A model generated the notes under the pieces. That model saw only the letters and a program-made list of their open reading frames with translations, had not been told where the DNA came from and did not search any database. Shown here in pieces: positions 55,217-64,000 of a stretch of 64,000 bases of DNA. Origin of the DNA: an uncultured Clostridia bacterium (GTDB taxonomy: Bacteria; Bacillota; Dehalobacteriia; UBA4068; CALXSR01); assembly GCA_944391215.1 (NCBI GenBank), contig CALXSR010000011.1, positions 32,290 through 96,289 of the forward strand, read 5' to 3'. Numbering within the stretch: position 1 is the stretch's first letter; each line of letters opens with the position of its first letter. Both the position numbers and the translations under genes were made by a program.

Positions 55217-56133
55217 ACAAAATTACCAAAAAATTATTAAGCATGGTTTCCGATATGGATGATTTACCGGAAAATAGCGCTTTTAATATTCGGGAAGATA
55301 GTAGCTGTGCTGGTCGCCATTCCACAGAACATGTAGAAATTGTAGGAAAAACTGATGTACCTGGTATTGATATCCGGATCAAACCAAATACCAAAGGGGA
55401 GTCCATTTATATCCCCGCTTGTATTACCAAAAGCAATGTAGACGATTTGGTTTATAATGATTTTTATGTGGGAGAAAACGCCGATGTCATTATTGTAGCA
55501 GGTTGCGGCGTGCATACTGATAGCGAAGAAAGCTCGCAACACAATGGTATTCATCGTTTCTTTTTGGAAAAAGGTGCAAAAGTACTTTATCTGGAAAAGC
55601 ATGTGGGTATTGGCAAAGGCACCGGCAAAAGGTTTATTAACCCGCAAACTTATATGGAACTAGCAGAAAACAGTTATATGGAAATGGATACCTCGCAAAT
55701 TAAAGGAGTCGATTCCACCAAAAGAACCAGCAAAGCCAAATTAGAAAAAGGCGCAAAATTGGTTATTAAAGAAAAAATTATGACTCATGGAGAACAATTT
55801 GCTGAAACCAATTTTGAAGTAGAATTAAATGGCGAAGACAGCGGAGCTGATTTAATGTCGCGTTCCGTAGCACGTGATCATTCCAAACAAGTTTTCCGTT
55901 CAATTATCAATGGCAATACCAACTGCATGGGGCACTCTCAGTGCGATGCCATTATTATGGATACCGCCACCATTAGCGCAATTCCCGAATTAACTGCCAA
56001 CCATATTGACGCTCAGTTAATTCATGAAGCAGCGATCGGTAAAATTGCCGGAGAACAAATTACCAAACTGATGACATTAGGATTGAACGAGGAAGAAGCA
56101 GAAGCTAAAATTGTAGAAGGCTTCTTAAAATAG
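55213..56133 (+). CDS. sufB: SufB/SufD-type scaffold protein (SMS-like)
   Basis: A 306-residue SufB/SufD-family protein, much shorter than E. coli SufB (about 495). It keeps the beta-helix core: YVGENADVIIVAGCGVHT, KVLYLEKHVGIGKGTG, FETNFEVELNGEDSGADLMSR-like repeats, and NCMGHSQCDAIIMDTATISAIPEL. The C-terminal HIDAQLIHEAAIGKI with its Glu and His matches the SufB functional end. It should serve as the cluster scaffold with SufC. The short form and lone pairing match the archaeal/anaerobe SmsCB type. Confidence 0.9.
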   Translation: MNKITKKLLSMVSDMDDLPENSAFNIREDSSCAGRHSTEHVEIVGKTDVPGIDIRIKPNTKGESIYIPACITKSNVDDLVYNDFYVGENADVIIVAGCGVHTDSEESSQHNGIHRFFLEKGAKVLYLEKHVGIGKGTGKRFINPQTYMELAENSYMEMDTSQIKGVDSTKRTSKAKLEKGAKLVIKEKIMTHGEQFAETNFEVELNGEDSGADLMSRSVARDHSKQVFRSIINGNTNCMGHSQCDAIIMDTATISAIPELTANHIDAQLIHEAAIGKIAGEQITKLMTLGLNEEEAEAKIVEGFLK

Positions 56134-56710
56134 GACGCTTGTTATTTTATAAAAAAGCAATGTAACTAAGCTTTAGCAGAAAGCTTCTGTTATATTCGAC
56201 CATTTATATTTTTCTATCAAAAAAAGGAATGCAATAAAGCATTCCTTTTTCTGATGTTTAATATTATCAAATTATAAAAAACCTATCGCACAATTCGTAT
56301 CCAATATCTATCAAAACGATTGGAAATTATATTGTATTCGTTTTATTAAAATACAATAATAAAGGCAAGAAAACATCAACATAGCAACAATAAATATGGT
56401 AAAAACAGCCACCCTATTTTTCTAAGAAAGAAGGGACATCCGTCTACTTTCTGCCGCTAAAACAGTATTCCACCTTATATCATCAGTTTGTATAAAGAAA
56501 TTTATATAGAAATAGTTATAATTATTATAGAAGCAATTTACAAAAAGAAAAAACTTCTTTATCAAATGGTTGCCGGTATTCTACAAATATGGATATTTTC
56601 AGGATATAGCGGGATATATCAGTACAAGATAAAAAAGAGTAAAGTATCGCGAGCGTGATTAAAAATGCTTTTAATCGGGTTATAAAAGGAAAGTGTGTAC
56701 TTTACAAAAA
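56134..56710. other. Intergenic, AT-rich, no gene seen
   Basis: The Suf terminator is at 56220-56251. The rest is AT-rich and stop-dense in all frames. A TATTATAA-like -10 near 56526 has no gene downstream. I see no RNA that I can name. Confidence 0.5.
56220..56251 (+). terminator. Terminator of the ZIP-sufCB operon
   Basis: AAAAAGGAATGC, loop AATAAA, GCATTCCTTTTT. Confidence 0.88.
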
Positions 56711-56746
56711 AACAAGCCTGTTATCATTGTAGATAACAGGCTTGTT
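56704..56746 (-). terminator. Terminator of tRNA-Thr
   Basis: A perfect 15-bp stem (AACAAGCCTGTTATC and complement) with a six-base loop and, on the minus strand, TTTTTTT. It starts one base past the encoded CCA. Confidence 0.9.
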
Positions 56747-56747
56747 A

Positions 56748-56823
<76 letters not shown>

Positions 56824-56909
56824 ATACCGTTATTTCATACTTTATTAGTATATGATAAAAAGCCTTTTTTGTCAATTCTTTTCCTTTAATTTGCGAAATT
56901 ATTTTCCTT

Positions 56910-57563
56910 TTATTCATCCGCATGCATCATAGCAATCACCCTGGCTGGAGCCCCATCCGCCCGATCGTACAATAAAGGAAAAGCATAAAAAGAAAAACAA
57001 TCTTCTCCTAATAAAGACAAATTGTTTAGGTTTTCCACAATAATCATATTGCCGTTTTGTAATAATTTTTTATGTAAATAAAGCGAAGTATCCGCTATTG
57101 GATCCACGCCAAAAGTATCCAAACCAATCCCCTTTTTTCCAGTTTGCAATAAAAAATCGGCCACTTCTTCATCGATGCAAGGATAATTGCCGAAATAATC
57201 TTCCGTGCCCCAATAAAATTCCCAGCCAGTGGCAAAAAGCAAAAAATCCGCCTGGCGGCATAAAGCTTCCTTTTTACGCAGATGGGACATCGTAATGCTG
57301 CCGCCTGTACCCAAGCCAGCGCAAGGGATCACTAAACCCTGCCCCATAAATTGTGCGCAAGGCATATGATCCAGCGTTATCCCATCTGGAAAAACATGAG
57401 CCGGCGCATCCACATGGGTGCCAGTATGCGAATAAAAACGCAATATAGTTTCCTGAAAACCATCCTTTTGGCAAGTACTGACCAGTTGTAATTGCGGGCT
57501 TTCCGTTCCCGGAAAAATTGTCATATTTTCTTGTATGGGACGGCTTAAATCAATGATTTTCAT
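56910..57563 (-). CDS. Cyclase family protein (KynB-like metal hydrolase)
   Basis: A 217-residue protein of the cyclase/kynurenine formamidase fold. The metal-binding signature HTGTHVDAPAH is at about residues 48-58, after IDLSRPIQENMTIFPG at the start. GLDTFGVDPIAD and VENLNNLSLLG follow. Members hydrolyse cyclic amides or N-formyl groups, or act as isatin hydrolases; the substrate here is unknown. Its neighbours (tRNA, ECF sigma factor) give no hint. Confidence 0.88.
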   Translation of the reverse strand: MKIIDLSRPIQENMTIFPGTESPQLQLVSTCQKDGFQETILRFYSHTGTHVDAPAHVFPDGITLDHMPCAQFMGQGLVIPCAGLGTGGSITMSHLRKKEALCRQADFLLFATGWEFYWGTEDYFGNYPCIDEEVADFLLQTGKKGIGLDTFGVDPIADTSLYLHKKLLQNGNMIIVENLNNLSLLGEDCFSFYAFPLLYDRADGAPARVIAMMHADE

Positions 57564-57675
57564 AATGACCTCTTTTTTATGGTATCTTGCTTTTTAAGAG
57601 TTAGCAATAAGAATTTAATTTTTTGAAAGATTTTTGCTTTTTTATGCGTCTAATCCATAGAAAGGGGGGATTTTC

Positions 57676-58167
57676 TTGCCAGCAAATCCATCCATTTTGG
57701 AACATTGGCTGCAAAACTATAGCAACGCCCTGCTAAAAACTGCTTTTTTCTATTTAAAGGATACTTATTTAGCGGAAGACGCTTTACAGGATACCTTGTT
57801 AAAAGCATATCAAAATTACGACGCCTTTGCCGGAAAAAGCTCTGAAAAAACCTGGCTAACCCGTATTTTAATCAATACATGCAAAAGCTATCTGCGCCGG
57901 AATTCTCATTTGGCAACCAATGATTTTACTATAATAGACTCTTTTGCAGCCCCGGAAACAAAAACAGAAGACGAGGATTTGCTAAAAACAATTTGGCAGT
58001 TACCGATTAAATACAAAGAAGTAATTTTACTGTATTATTACCATGAATACAAAACCAAAGAAATCACCCAAATTTTACAAATTCCCATTTCTACCGTTTC
58101 CGTACGGTTAATGCGCGCAAAAGAAACGCTACGCCAACAATGGAAAGGAGATTTTTACGATGAATAA
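57676..58167 (+). CDS. ECF-type RNA polymerase sigma factor
   Basis: A 163-residue group 4 sigma factor. Region 2 has YLKDTYLAEDALQDTLLKAYQNYDAF and KTWLTRILINTCKSYLR. Region 4 has LPIKYKEVILLYYYHEYKTKEITQIL and IPISTVSVRLMRAKETLRQQ. It resembles SigV/SigX-type factors that answer to a membrane anti-sigma factor. The start is TTG at 57676 with GGGGGGA five bases upstream. It overlaps the next gene by eight bases, the standard sigma/anti-sigma arrangement. Confidence 0.92.
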   Translation: MPANPSILEHWLQNYSNALLKTAFFYLKDTYLAEDALQDTLLKAYQNYDAFAGKSSEKTWLTRILINTCKSYLRRNSHLATNDFTIIDSFAAPETKTEDEDLLKTIWQLPIKYKEVILLYYYHEYKTKEITQILQIPISTVSVRLMRAKETLRQQWKGDFYDE

Positions 58168-59128
58168 CATAAAAGAGCAAATTGACCGCCGTTTGCAGGC
58201 ATTGGAATTATCCGAAACACAAAAAAAGGCCATGCGGGAAAACATTATACAACAAGCGCGCAAACCGGCGCCGCACCAGAAAAGATTGCGCCCCTTTGTG
58301 ATTCTACTTACTTGCTGCCTTTGCATCGCCGTTTCCGTATCCGCGTTTGCTCTGCAAGCAACCAGGGAAAGCCAATTCTATTTGCGTTATTTCAATCCGG
58401 CTGATATGGCGGTATCAGACGCCGCGGCGGCACAATATGGTCCGGATATTTATTTTAAAAGTTTGAAATCAGGCGATATCTACAACCAATATTTCGCCAT
58501 ACACAAGCTTATCACCTATTATAATGACGCGGAAACCAAACAAAAAGCCATTGGGGTCATTCGCCCATTTTTAGACAGTGAAGAAGAAAATTTACGGCAA
58601 GCAGCTTCTTTTGCCCTGAGTATTTTAGAAGATCGTTTCGACGACCCACATCTTGTAAAAATGGCCGACGGCAGTATTTTGTTTTCCCTATTTCCGGATT
58701 ATTCCGATTACGGCGGTTATCATGAAATTTACCAAATAAAAGACGGTGTGTTCTCCAGCTATACCGCTTTTTCCGCTCCTAGTATGTATATCACGCAAAT
58801 GCTGCCTTCTCCAGACGGCAAATTATTGGCGGTGGCCACTTGCTCTAATAAAAGCAATTATATAATCATACTCGATAAAATGAACGATAGGATCAGTCCG
58901 GAATTGGTGGACAGCGCCCGCATACAATTAGGGCAGGCGCAAGGTTTCCCCCTTTGGCAAAGAATTGACCATGAGAATTATTGCGGCATTTCCGATTTAG
59001 CCTGGTTAAATGACACCACCCTTACCTTTTCGGCCAGCTTATCCTATCAAAATACGGAAATCATCCAACAGGCGGCCGTTACTTACCAATACGAACAAGA
59101 AAATTTACAATACCGTTTACTCGAATAA
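58160..59128 (+). CDS. Single-pass membrane protein, putative anti-sigma factor
   Basis: A 322-residue protein. A 40-residue cytoplasmic part (IKEQIDRRLQALELSETQKKAM) precedes one TM helix at about 46-66. A large extracytoplasmic domain follows, the first part helical (HEAT-like, NLRQAASFALSILEDR) and the second beta-rich with LPSPDGKLLAVATCS, like a WD or propeller repeat. Position after an ECF sigma gene and topology suggest an anti-sigma or sensor. No recognised zinc anti-sigma motif is present. Confidence 0.72.
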   Translation: MNNIKEQIDRRLQALELSETQKKAMRENIIQQARKPAPHQKRLRPFVILLTCCLCIAVSVSAFALQATRESQFYLRYFNPADMAVSDAAAAQYGPDIYFKSLKSGDIYNQYFAIHKLITYYNDAETKQKAIGVIRPFLDSEEENLRQAASFALSILEDRFDDPHLVKMADGSILFSLFPDYSDYGGYHEIYQIKDGVFSSYTAFSAPSMYITQMLPSPDGKLLAVATCSNKSNYIIILDKMNDRISPELVDSARIQLGQAQGFPLWQRIDHENYCGISDLAWLNDTTLTFSASLSYQNTEIIQQAAVTYQYEQENLQYRLLE

Positions 59129-59221
59129 CGCATTAACGTTTCATACCAATCCAAATCTTTACAATTCTTATCATAATGATATTTTACAATATTTTCTTCT
59201 CTGCGGCTATGATAAACCGAC

Positions 59222-59263
59222 AAAAGCGGCGTGATTTACTGTCTGAACCACGCCGCTTTTTTT
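59222..59263 (+). terminator. Intrinsic terminator, bidirectional
   Basis: AAAAGCGGCGTG and CACGCCGCTTTT with a 15-base loop lie between the anti-sigma gene and the converging trpB2. Confidence 0.85.
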
Positions 59264-59267
59264 CCTA

Positions 59268-60641
59268 TTATTTTTTTAAGTCCGGTAATTTTTGCAAGGA
59301 TTCCTGCAAAGCGCTTTCATCAAAAACACTATCCTGCATTTTCCCGCTTAAATAATTTTCATAAGCAGTCATATCAAAATAACCATTCCCGGAAAGGCAG
59401 AATAAAATTACCTTTTCTTCCCCACTTTCCTTGCAGCGTTCCGCCTCATCAATGGCAGCACAGATCGCATGCGATGATTCCGGGGCTGGTACAATTCCTT
59501 CCGCTTTAGCAAAAAATACTGCCGCATCAAAAACGGATAATTGCCCATAAGCCCGAGCAGAAATTTCCCCTTCATGATATAGCTGGCTAATTAAGGCTCC
59601 TGCCCCATGATAGCGTAAGCCGCCAGAATGAATGGCCGGCGGCATAAAATCATGCCCTAACGTATACATTTTGGCAATCGGCGCCATTTTGGCTGTATCG
59701 CCATAATCATAATCATAAACGCCCTTGGTTAAAGTGGGACAACTCATCGGTTCTACTGCAACACACTGCACATTACTTTTCCCTGTTAATTTATCTTGCA
59801 AAAAGGGAAACGCCATACCGGAAAAATTGCTGCCACCACCACAGCAAGCAAAAACAATATCTGGATACTCGTCAATGACTTCCATTTGCCTTTTTGCTTC
59901 TTGTCCAATAATAGTTTGATGCAAACAAACATGGTTTAATACGCTACCCAAAGCATAATTGGTATCATTGTGCAACACAGCATCTTCCACCGCTTCGCTA
60001 ATTGCAATTCCTAAAGCGCCATTACAATTTGGATCCTTAGCTAAAATTGCTCTTCCATTATTGGTGTGTTCAGAAGGACTGGCATATACGGTCCCGCCAA
60101 AAATCTGCATCATATCCCGGCGATAAGGTTTTTGATTATAACTTACTTTTACCATATAAACCGTACAGTCTAAACCCATCATCTGTGTTGCCATGGAAAG
60201 CGCGCAACCCCATTGACCGGCGCCAGTTTCCGTGGCTAATCTCTTGATTCCTGCTTCTTTATTATAATAAACTTGCGCCAAAGCAGTATTTAATTTATGA
60301 GATCCTGTAGCATTACCCCCTTCATATTTATAATAAATACGGGCCGGAGTATCCAAAGCCTTTTCCAAACCGCGCGCCCGATACAAGGGAGACGGCCGAA
60401 AAGATTGATAATAGCCTCTTACTTCTTCGGGGATTTCGATATACCGCTCTTTTGATAGTTCTTGTTCAATTAAAGATTTGGGAAAAATTGCTTCCATATC
60501 GGCAGGAACCATTTTTTCTCCGGTTTGCGGATTATAATACGGCTCCGGCGCATTTTTCATATCAGCCACAATATTATACCAATATTTGGGGATATCACTT
60601 TCGGGCAATACAATTTTGGTTACATTATTTTTGTTTATCAT
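59268..60641 (-). CDS. trpB: Tryptophan synthase beta-like enzyme, TrpB2 type
   Basis: A 457-residue PLP enzyme of the longer TrpB2 subgroup. It has an N-terminal extension (about 60 residues, YYNPQTGEKMVPAD), RPSPLYRARGLEKAL, the Schiff-base Lys in GNATGSHKLNTALAQ, ETGAGQWG with the catalytic Glu, and the phosphate loop CCGGGSNFSGMA. It makes tryptophan from indole and serine. TrpB2 proteins usually lack a TrpA partner, and none is present. GGAG before ATG 60641 sets the start. It is headed by a tryptophan T-box, so it is induced when charged tRNA-Trp runs low. Confidence 0.93.
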   Translation of the reverse strand: MINKNNVTKIVLPESDIPKYWYNIVADMKNAPEPYYNPQTGEKMVPADMEAIFPKSLIEQELSKERYIEIPEEVRGYYQSFRPSPLYRARGLEKALDTPARIYYKYEGGNATGSHKLNTALAQVYYNKEAGIKRLATETGAGQWGCALSMATQMMGLDCTVYMVKVSYNQKPYRRDMMQIFGGTVYASPSEHTNNGRAILAKDPNCNGALGIAISEAVEDAVLHNDTNYALGSVLNHVCLHQTIIGQEAKRQMEVIDEYPDIVFACCGGGSNFSGMAFPFLQDKLTGKSNVQCVAVEPMSCPTLTKGVYDYDYGDTAKMAPIAKMYTLGHDFMPPAIHSGGLRYHGAGALISQLYHEGEISARAYGQLSVFDAAVFFAKAEGIVPAPESSHAICAAIDEAERCKESGEEKVILFCLSGNGYFDMTAYENYLSGKMQDSVFDESALQESLQKLPDLKK

Positions 60642-60682
60642 TTTGGCTCCACCTCTCTATTATTTTATCCATTTTTCAGAAT

Positions 60683-60955
60683 AAAAAACGGCCCTCATCG
60701 TTTTTTGAGACGATAGGGCCGAACCGTGGTGCCACTCAATTTAGAGGATAGTTTCCTCTCTCTTTTTCGAATACGACGCAAGGCGCTTATATTCTACCCC
60801 AATAACGTGAGGAACACGGCGCAGGATACTCTTTTATCAAAAATTTGTCCTTTGCTCCTCCTAGAATCCATTCGCCGCTATGGTACGCGCTGCCTTTCAC
60901 CTTCGCAGCTCGCTTTACCGCCCTTTATAACGGGTACTCTTTTCTAGTCAACGGA
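60683..60955 (-). promoter_or_regulatory. T-box leader, tryptophan specifier
   Basis: The minus-strand leader shows Stem I starting near 60945 and a specifier in GAATGGATTC with TGG (Trp) at 60870-60868. The T-box bulge sequence TGGCACCACGG is at 60734-60724. The terminator GGCCCTATCG/CGATGAGGGCC with a T-run is at 60721-60683. Uncharged tRNA-Trp should favour the antiterminator. TATAAT at 60983-60978 upstream is the likely -10. Confidence 0.92.
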
Positions 60956-61015
60956 TTTATTTTTTAACTTGCTTTATATTATAACATAAATATTTTAGAA
61001 AACAATATTTTTCTT

Positions 61016-62383
61016 TTAAAAAGGATATAAAATCGGTACAATAATGAAAATAATAATGGCGCTTCCAACTTGCAACATCCAGCCCGTTTTCGCATAATCG
61101 GTAAACTTATACCCACCGGGACCAAAAACAATAGTGTTAGGCGGTGTACCAATGGGCGTTAAGAAGCAAGCGGAAGCTCCTAAGGACATGGTAAGCAAAA
61201 TAGGCAAAGGACTTACCCCAAACCCCTGCGCAATGGCGATAGCAATAGGAGCCAACAAAGCACAAGTTGCAGTGTTAGACATAACTTCCGTCATTAAAGT
61301 AGTTACAATATAAATCACCATAAGTAAAACCATAGGACTGCTTACATGTTGTACCACTGTGGTAGCAATCAATTCCGCTCCACCAGATACCGACATGGCT
61401 TCCGACATGGAAAGCATACCAGCAAATAGGAAAATAGTGGTCCAGGAAACACTTTCAAAGGCTTCCTTCATCGTGATGCAACCGGTTGCTACAACCAATG
61501 CCGCTCCCAACATGGAAGCTGTTACCAAATTCACAAAACCGCTGGCCATGGCAATAACCACAAAAGCAAAAATAACAATGGCAATCGGCATTTTATTGGT
61601 ACGGTAAACAAAATCATCCGCTTTATCAGCAGTCATATTGCTATCCCCTTGTGCTTCTGGTAAAATGCGATGACCAATCAAAGCAAAATATAAAATGCCA
61701 AATATAAATAAAATAATACCTACTTTAGCAAATTCAAAAAAGCCAAAAGGCTGAATGCCTGTGAAAGTACCATTGGCTACGGCATTTTCAATGGCGCTAT
61801 TGATAATACCATTAGGAGGCGTGCCAATTACCGTCAAACAACCACCCAAAGAAGTCGCATAAGCCATTGGCATTAAAATTTTACTGGGTTTAATATTAGC
61901 AGAAGCACATACCGCTAAAACAATGGGAACAAAAACCGCCGCAGTACCGGTATTTGATAAAAGAGAAGACATCAGGCCTACCGTAATCATAACCAACAAA
62001 AGCAACTTCCGCTCACTTTTTCCAGCCAATTTTACGACGCTTTCCCCCAACATACCGGCAAAGCCAGTGCGAAACATCGCTTCCCCTACAATAAACATAG
62101 CCATAAAAATAATAACCCATTGATCACCAAAGAAGCTGAACGCTTTCGGCCCGGTTAAAACATCAATGCCCGGAAAACTCAAAGCCACCGGCACTAAAAT
62201 TGCAGTAACAGGGAGCGGTACAATTTCTGTGATGAACATAACAGCAGACATGGCAAGGATAATCAGGGTAATAATTGCCTTCGTGTGATCGGTACCGGCG
62301 GCGGCATTGGCTGCCATTGCAGTTCCGCCAGCTAAAAAGACCAAAACTAAGGCCGCAATGAAAATTAAAAGTTTCTTTTTCAT
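61016..62383 (-). CDS. DASS/SLC13-family anion symporter
   Basis: A 455-residue symporter. It opens with a hydrophobic segment and has about 11 TM helices in two inverted repeats. The repeat signatures are SNTGTAAVFVPIVLA with TVIGTPPNG, and SNTATCALLAPIAIA with PIGTPPNTIVFGPGGY. These Ser-Asn-Thr hairpins bind Na+ and the carboxylate. Substrates of the family are dicarboxylates, sulfate or citrate; the exact anion is unknown. GGAGGAG precedes ATG 62383. It is a close paralogue of the gene at 63187. Confidence 0.9.
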   Translation of the reverse strand: MKKKLLIFIAALVLVFLAGGTAMAANAAAGTDHTKAIITLIILAMSAVMFITEIVPLPVTAILVPVALSFPGIDVLTGPKAFSFFGDQWVIIFMAMFIVGEAMFRTGFAGMLGESVVKLAGKSERKLLLLVMITVGLMSSLLSNTGTAAVFVPIVLAVCASANIKPSKILMPMAYATSLGGCLTVIGTPPNGIINSAIENAVANGTFTGIQPFGFFEFAKVGIILFIFGILYFALIGHRILPEAQGDSNMTADKADDFVYRTNKMPIAIVIFAFVVIAMASGFVNLVTASMLGAALVVATGCITMKEAFESVSWTTIFLFAGMLSMSEAMSVSGGAELIATTVVQHVSSPMVLLMVIYIVTTLMTEVMSNTATCALLAPIAIAIAQGFGVSPLPILLTMSLGASACFLTPIGTPPNTIVFGPGGYKFTDYAKTGWMLQVGSAIIIFIIVPILYPF

Positions 62384-62528
62384 TCTGATTCAACTCCTCC
62401 GGTCTTAAATTTTTGCATAAAATTTACATTTATATTTTATTCTATAATGTTCTGAAAATTTCCTCCTTTCTGCAAATTTATTTCTCTTTTCAGCTATATA
62501 AAATAGCAAATACCATATAGGCAAAAAA

Positions 62529-62561
62529 ATATATCCCTTTATAAGGGATATATGCTTTTTT
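62529..62561 (-). terminator. Terminator of the HD-domain gene
   Basis: ATATATCCCTT, loop TAT, AAGGGATATAT, with T-runs on both strands. Confidence 0.82.
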
Positions 62562-62586
62562 TATACATTTTTAGACAAATTCCGTT

Positions 62587-63174
62587 TTACTTTTTATTTA
62601 CTACGGAAGTATTCTTTTCTCGCAAATAGGTAGCCTCTAAATCAGCTAAATGCAACTTTACTGCCAAAGGATATTTATCAAAAGCCAAACTAATGGCAAA
62701 ACTACCACCTTTTACCGCCTCATCAAAGCCCCCCATATGCCAACGGATTGCTACCGCTTCCGCCGGTTTTAAGCGCAAAAAACGTTCAATTAAAAAAACA
62801 GATTTTTCCCCATGCCCATAAGGGAAACTATCTTCTACCATATAATAAGGCTGTTTTTCCCAAGCTCCCGTTTCCTCATTTTTCACATTGCGGCTACTTA
62901 CTTTATAAAACTGGCTTTTACAAACATCATGCAAAAGGCCGCATATAGCAAAGCTTTCCATACTATCCAGCCCTTCTTCAAAATGCTTTTCTACCAATAC
63001 TTCGAATACATTAATGCTATGTTGTACCAAACCATTTTCACAAGCGCAATGAAATTTGGTAGAAGCGGGCGCCGTAAAGAAATCAGTCCGATCCAACCAA
63101 GCTAAAAAGCGATCCGCTCCTTCTCTTTTGATATTTTCTTCATATAAAAGATGGAACTTTTCTTGATAATCCAA
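62587..63174 (-). CDS. HD-domain phosphohydrolase-like protein
   Basis: A 195-residue HD-superfamily protein. The metal ligands are in LVQHSINVFE, ICGLLHDVCK (the HD pair) and YGHGEKS followed by AIRWHMGG. Such proteins hydrolyse nucleotides or phosphodiesters; the substrate is unknown. The start is TTG at 63174 with GGGAGG seven bases upstream. It begins 12 bases after the second DASS gene ends, so both share a transcript. Confidence 0.85.
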   Translation of the reverse strand: MDYQEKFHLLYEENIKREGADRFLAWLDRTDFFTAPASTKFHCACENGLVQHSINVFEVLVEKHFEEGLDSMESFAICGLLHDVCKSQFYKVSSRNVKNEETGAWEKQPYYMVEDSFPYGHGEKSVFLIERFLRLKPAEAVAIRWHMGGFDEAVKGGSFAISLAFDKYPLAVKLHLADLEATYLREKNTSVVNKK

Positions 63175-63186
63175 AATTACACCTCC

Positions 63187-64000
63187 CTAAAAAGGGTAAA
63201 AAATAGGAACAATAATATAAATTGCAACTGCCGTAATAAGCTGTAAAACAAAACCCGTTTTCGCATAATCAGTAAATTTATAGCCGCCAGGCCCTAATAC
63301 AATAGTATTAGGTGGGGTGGCAATGGGAGTTAAAAAACAGGCCGAAGCTGCTAAAGCAATCGTTAATAAAATAGGCAAAGGACTAATACCAAAACTTTGA
63401 GCCATGGCAATGCCAATAGGCGCCATTAAAGCTGCTGTTGCCGTATTCGACATCACCTGGGTCATTAAAGCAGTTACCAAATAAGCCGCTAACAATAACA
63501 TACGCGGACTATGAACATATTGTACTACAGAATTAGCAATCAAAGCCGCACCGCCAGAAACAGACATGGCTTCCGCCAAGGAAAGCATCCCCGCAAATAA
63601 AAAGATAGTTGTCCAGGAAATACTATCAAACGCTTCTTTAATTGTAATACAGTTTGTAGCAATCACTAATGCCGCTCCTAATACAGAGGCCGTTACCAAA
63701 TCCAACCAACCACTAGCCATCATGATAATAACAAAACCAAAAATAACCATAGTAATTGGCATTTTATGGGTACGATAATCCACATCTAAACCGCGCACAA
63801 AAGAACTATCCCCATTGCTGCTGGGCAAATAACGATGGCCAATAAGCGCATAATAGGCAATACCAATCACAAAAAGGATACCACCCGTTTTTGCAAATTC
63901 AAAAAAACCAAATGTACTAACCTCTTCTTAAGTGCCAAACGACCAACGATGTTCAATTGATCTATTAATTCTGCCGTTCGCCGGCGTACGAATTGCCGTT
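63187..64000 (-). pseudogene. DASS-family symporter, interrupted by TAA (5' end outside window)
   Basis: This is a paralogue of the symporter at 61016: FGFFEFAKTGGILFV, ALIGHRYLPSSNGD, SNTATAALMAPIGIA, PIATPPNTIVLGPGGY. From position 63927 down, the frame is open for about 245 codons. At 63928-63930 it meets TAA. Beyond the stop the same frame still aligns residue by residue with the paralogue (TAIRTPANGRIN against TVIGTPPNGIIN), but Gly residues of the signature are Arg. So the gene is either a pseudogene with a worn 5' part or has sequence errors near the contig end. A GTG at 63870 could start a truncated protein lacking the first half. Confidence 0.75.

Overview
The window reads as a low-GC (roughly 40% by eye) anaerobic Bacillota genome. 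The signs are a molybdenum hydroxylase of the Desulfovibrio Mop type, an indolepyruvate:ferredoxin oxidoreductase, a reverse rubrerythrin, a 2-hydroxyacyl-CoA dehydratase-type activase, a T-box leader, TTGACA/TATAAT promoters and AGGAGG-type ribosome binding sites. I cannot decide between Negativicutes and Clostridia. No rRNA, phage, IS transposase or CRISPR array was seen. Most of the sequence is ordinary chromosome, but 34.6-39.3 kb is a small accessory and decay zone.

Layout. 0-4 kb: the 3' part of a GltD-like Fe-S flavoprotein and the Mop aldehyde oxidoreductase, preceded by a promoter and a possible ModE-type operator. 4-5.1 kb: a 1.2 kb stretch without an intact gene. 5.1-14.7 kb, all on the minus strand: mscL, an SDR, a thioredoxin-domain (DUF255) protein, a VanG-type D-Ala-D-X ligase overlapping a VanW protein, an NhaC antiporter, and an HPt protein with a hybrid histidine kinase. 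15-17.3 kb, plus strand: a metal exporter, a Fur-family regulator and a membrane protein behind a consensus promoter with an inverted-repeat operator at its start. 17.4-22.5 kb: iorB, iorA, a phenylacetate-CoA ligase and a sodium symporter in one minus-strand operon. 23-33.7 kb: argH, a two-gene surface O-acetylation module, an XRE regulator, DegV, an aminotransferase with aspartase (apparent frameshift), a nitroreductase, and a reverse rubrerythrin with a Fur box.

34.7-39.3 kb: tRNA-Leu, a sensor-kinase remnant, an XRE regulator with three small membrane proteins and three palindromic operators, a GC-richer foreign-looking segment, a broken PAS-GGDEF gene and a broken MerR-GyrI gene. 39.3-48 kb: a P-type cation ATPase with a long leader, a MATE exporter, a DUF2798 membrane protein and a two-gene BcgI-like type IIB restriction-modification system. 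48-56 kb: a TetR regulator divergent from the giant activase, a DUF4304 pseudogene, and a ZIP transporter with a SufC/SufB-only pair (SMS-type minimal Fe-S machinery). 56.7-64 kb: tRNA-Thr, a cyclase-family hydrolase, an ECF sigma/membrane protein pair, T-box(Trp)-controlled TrpB2, two related DASS anion symporters (the second interrupted) and an HD-domain protein.

The points most worth a second look are the BcgI-like system, the VanW/VanG-type pair with no other resistance genes, the SMS-type Suf pair, the trp T-box on trpB2, the XRE triple-operator cassette, the P-type ATPase lacking a canonical ion-binding Asp, and a group of genes broken by one or two point changes.
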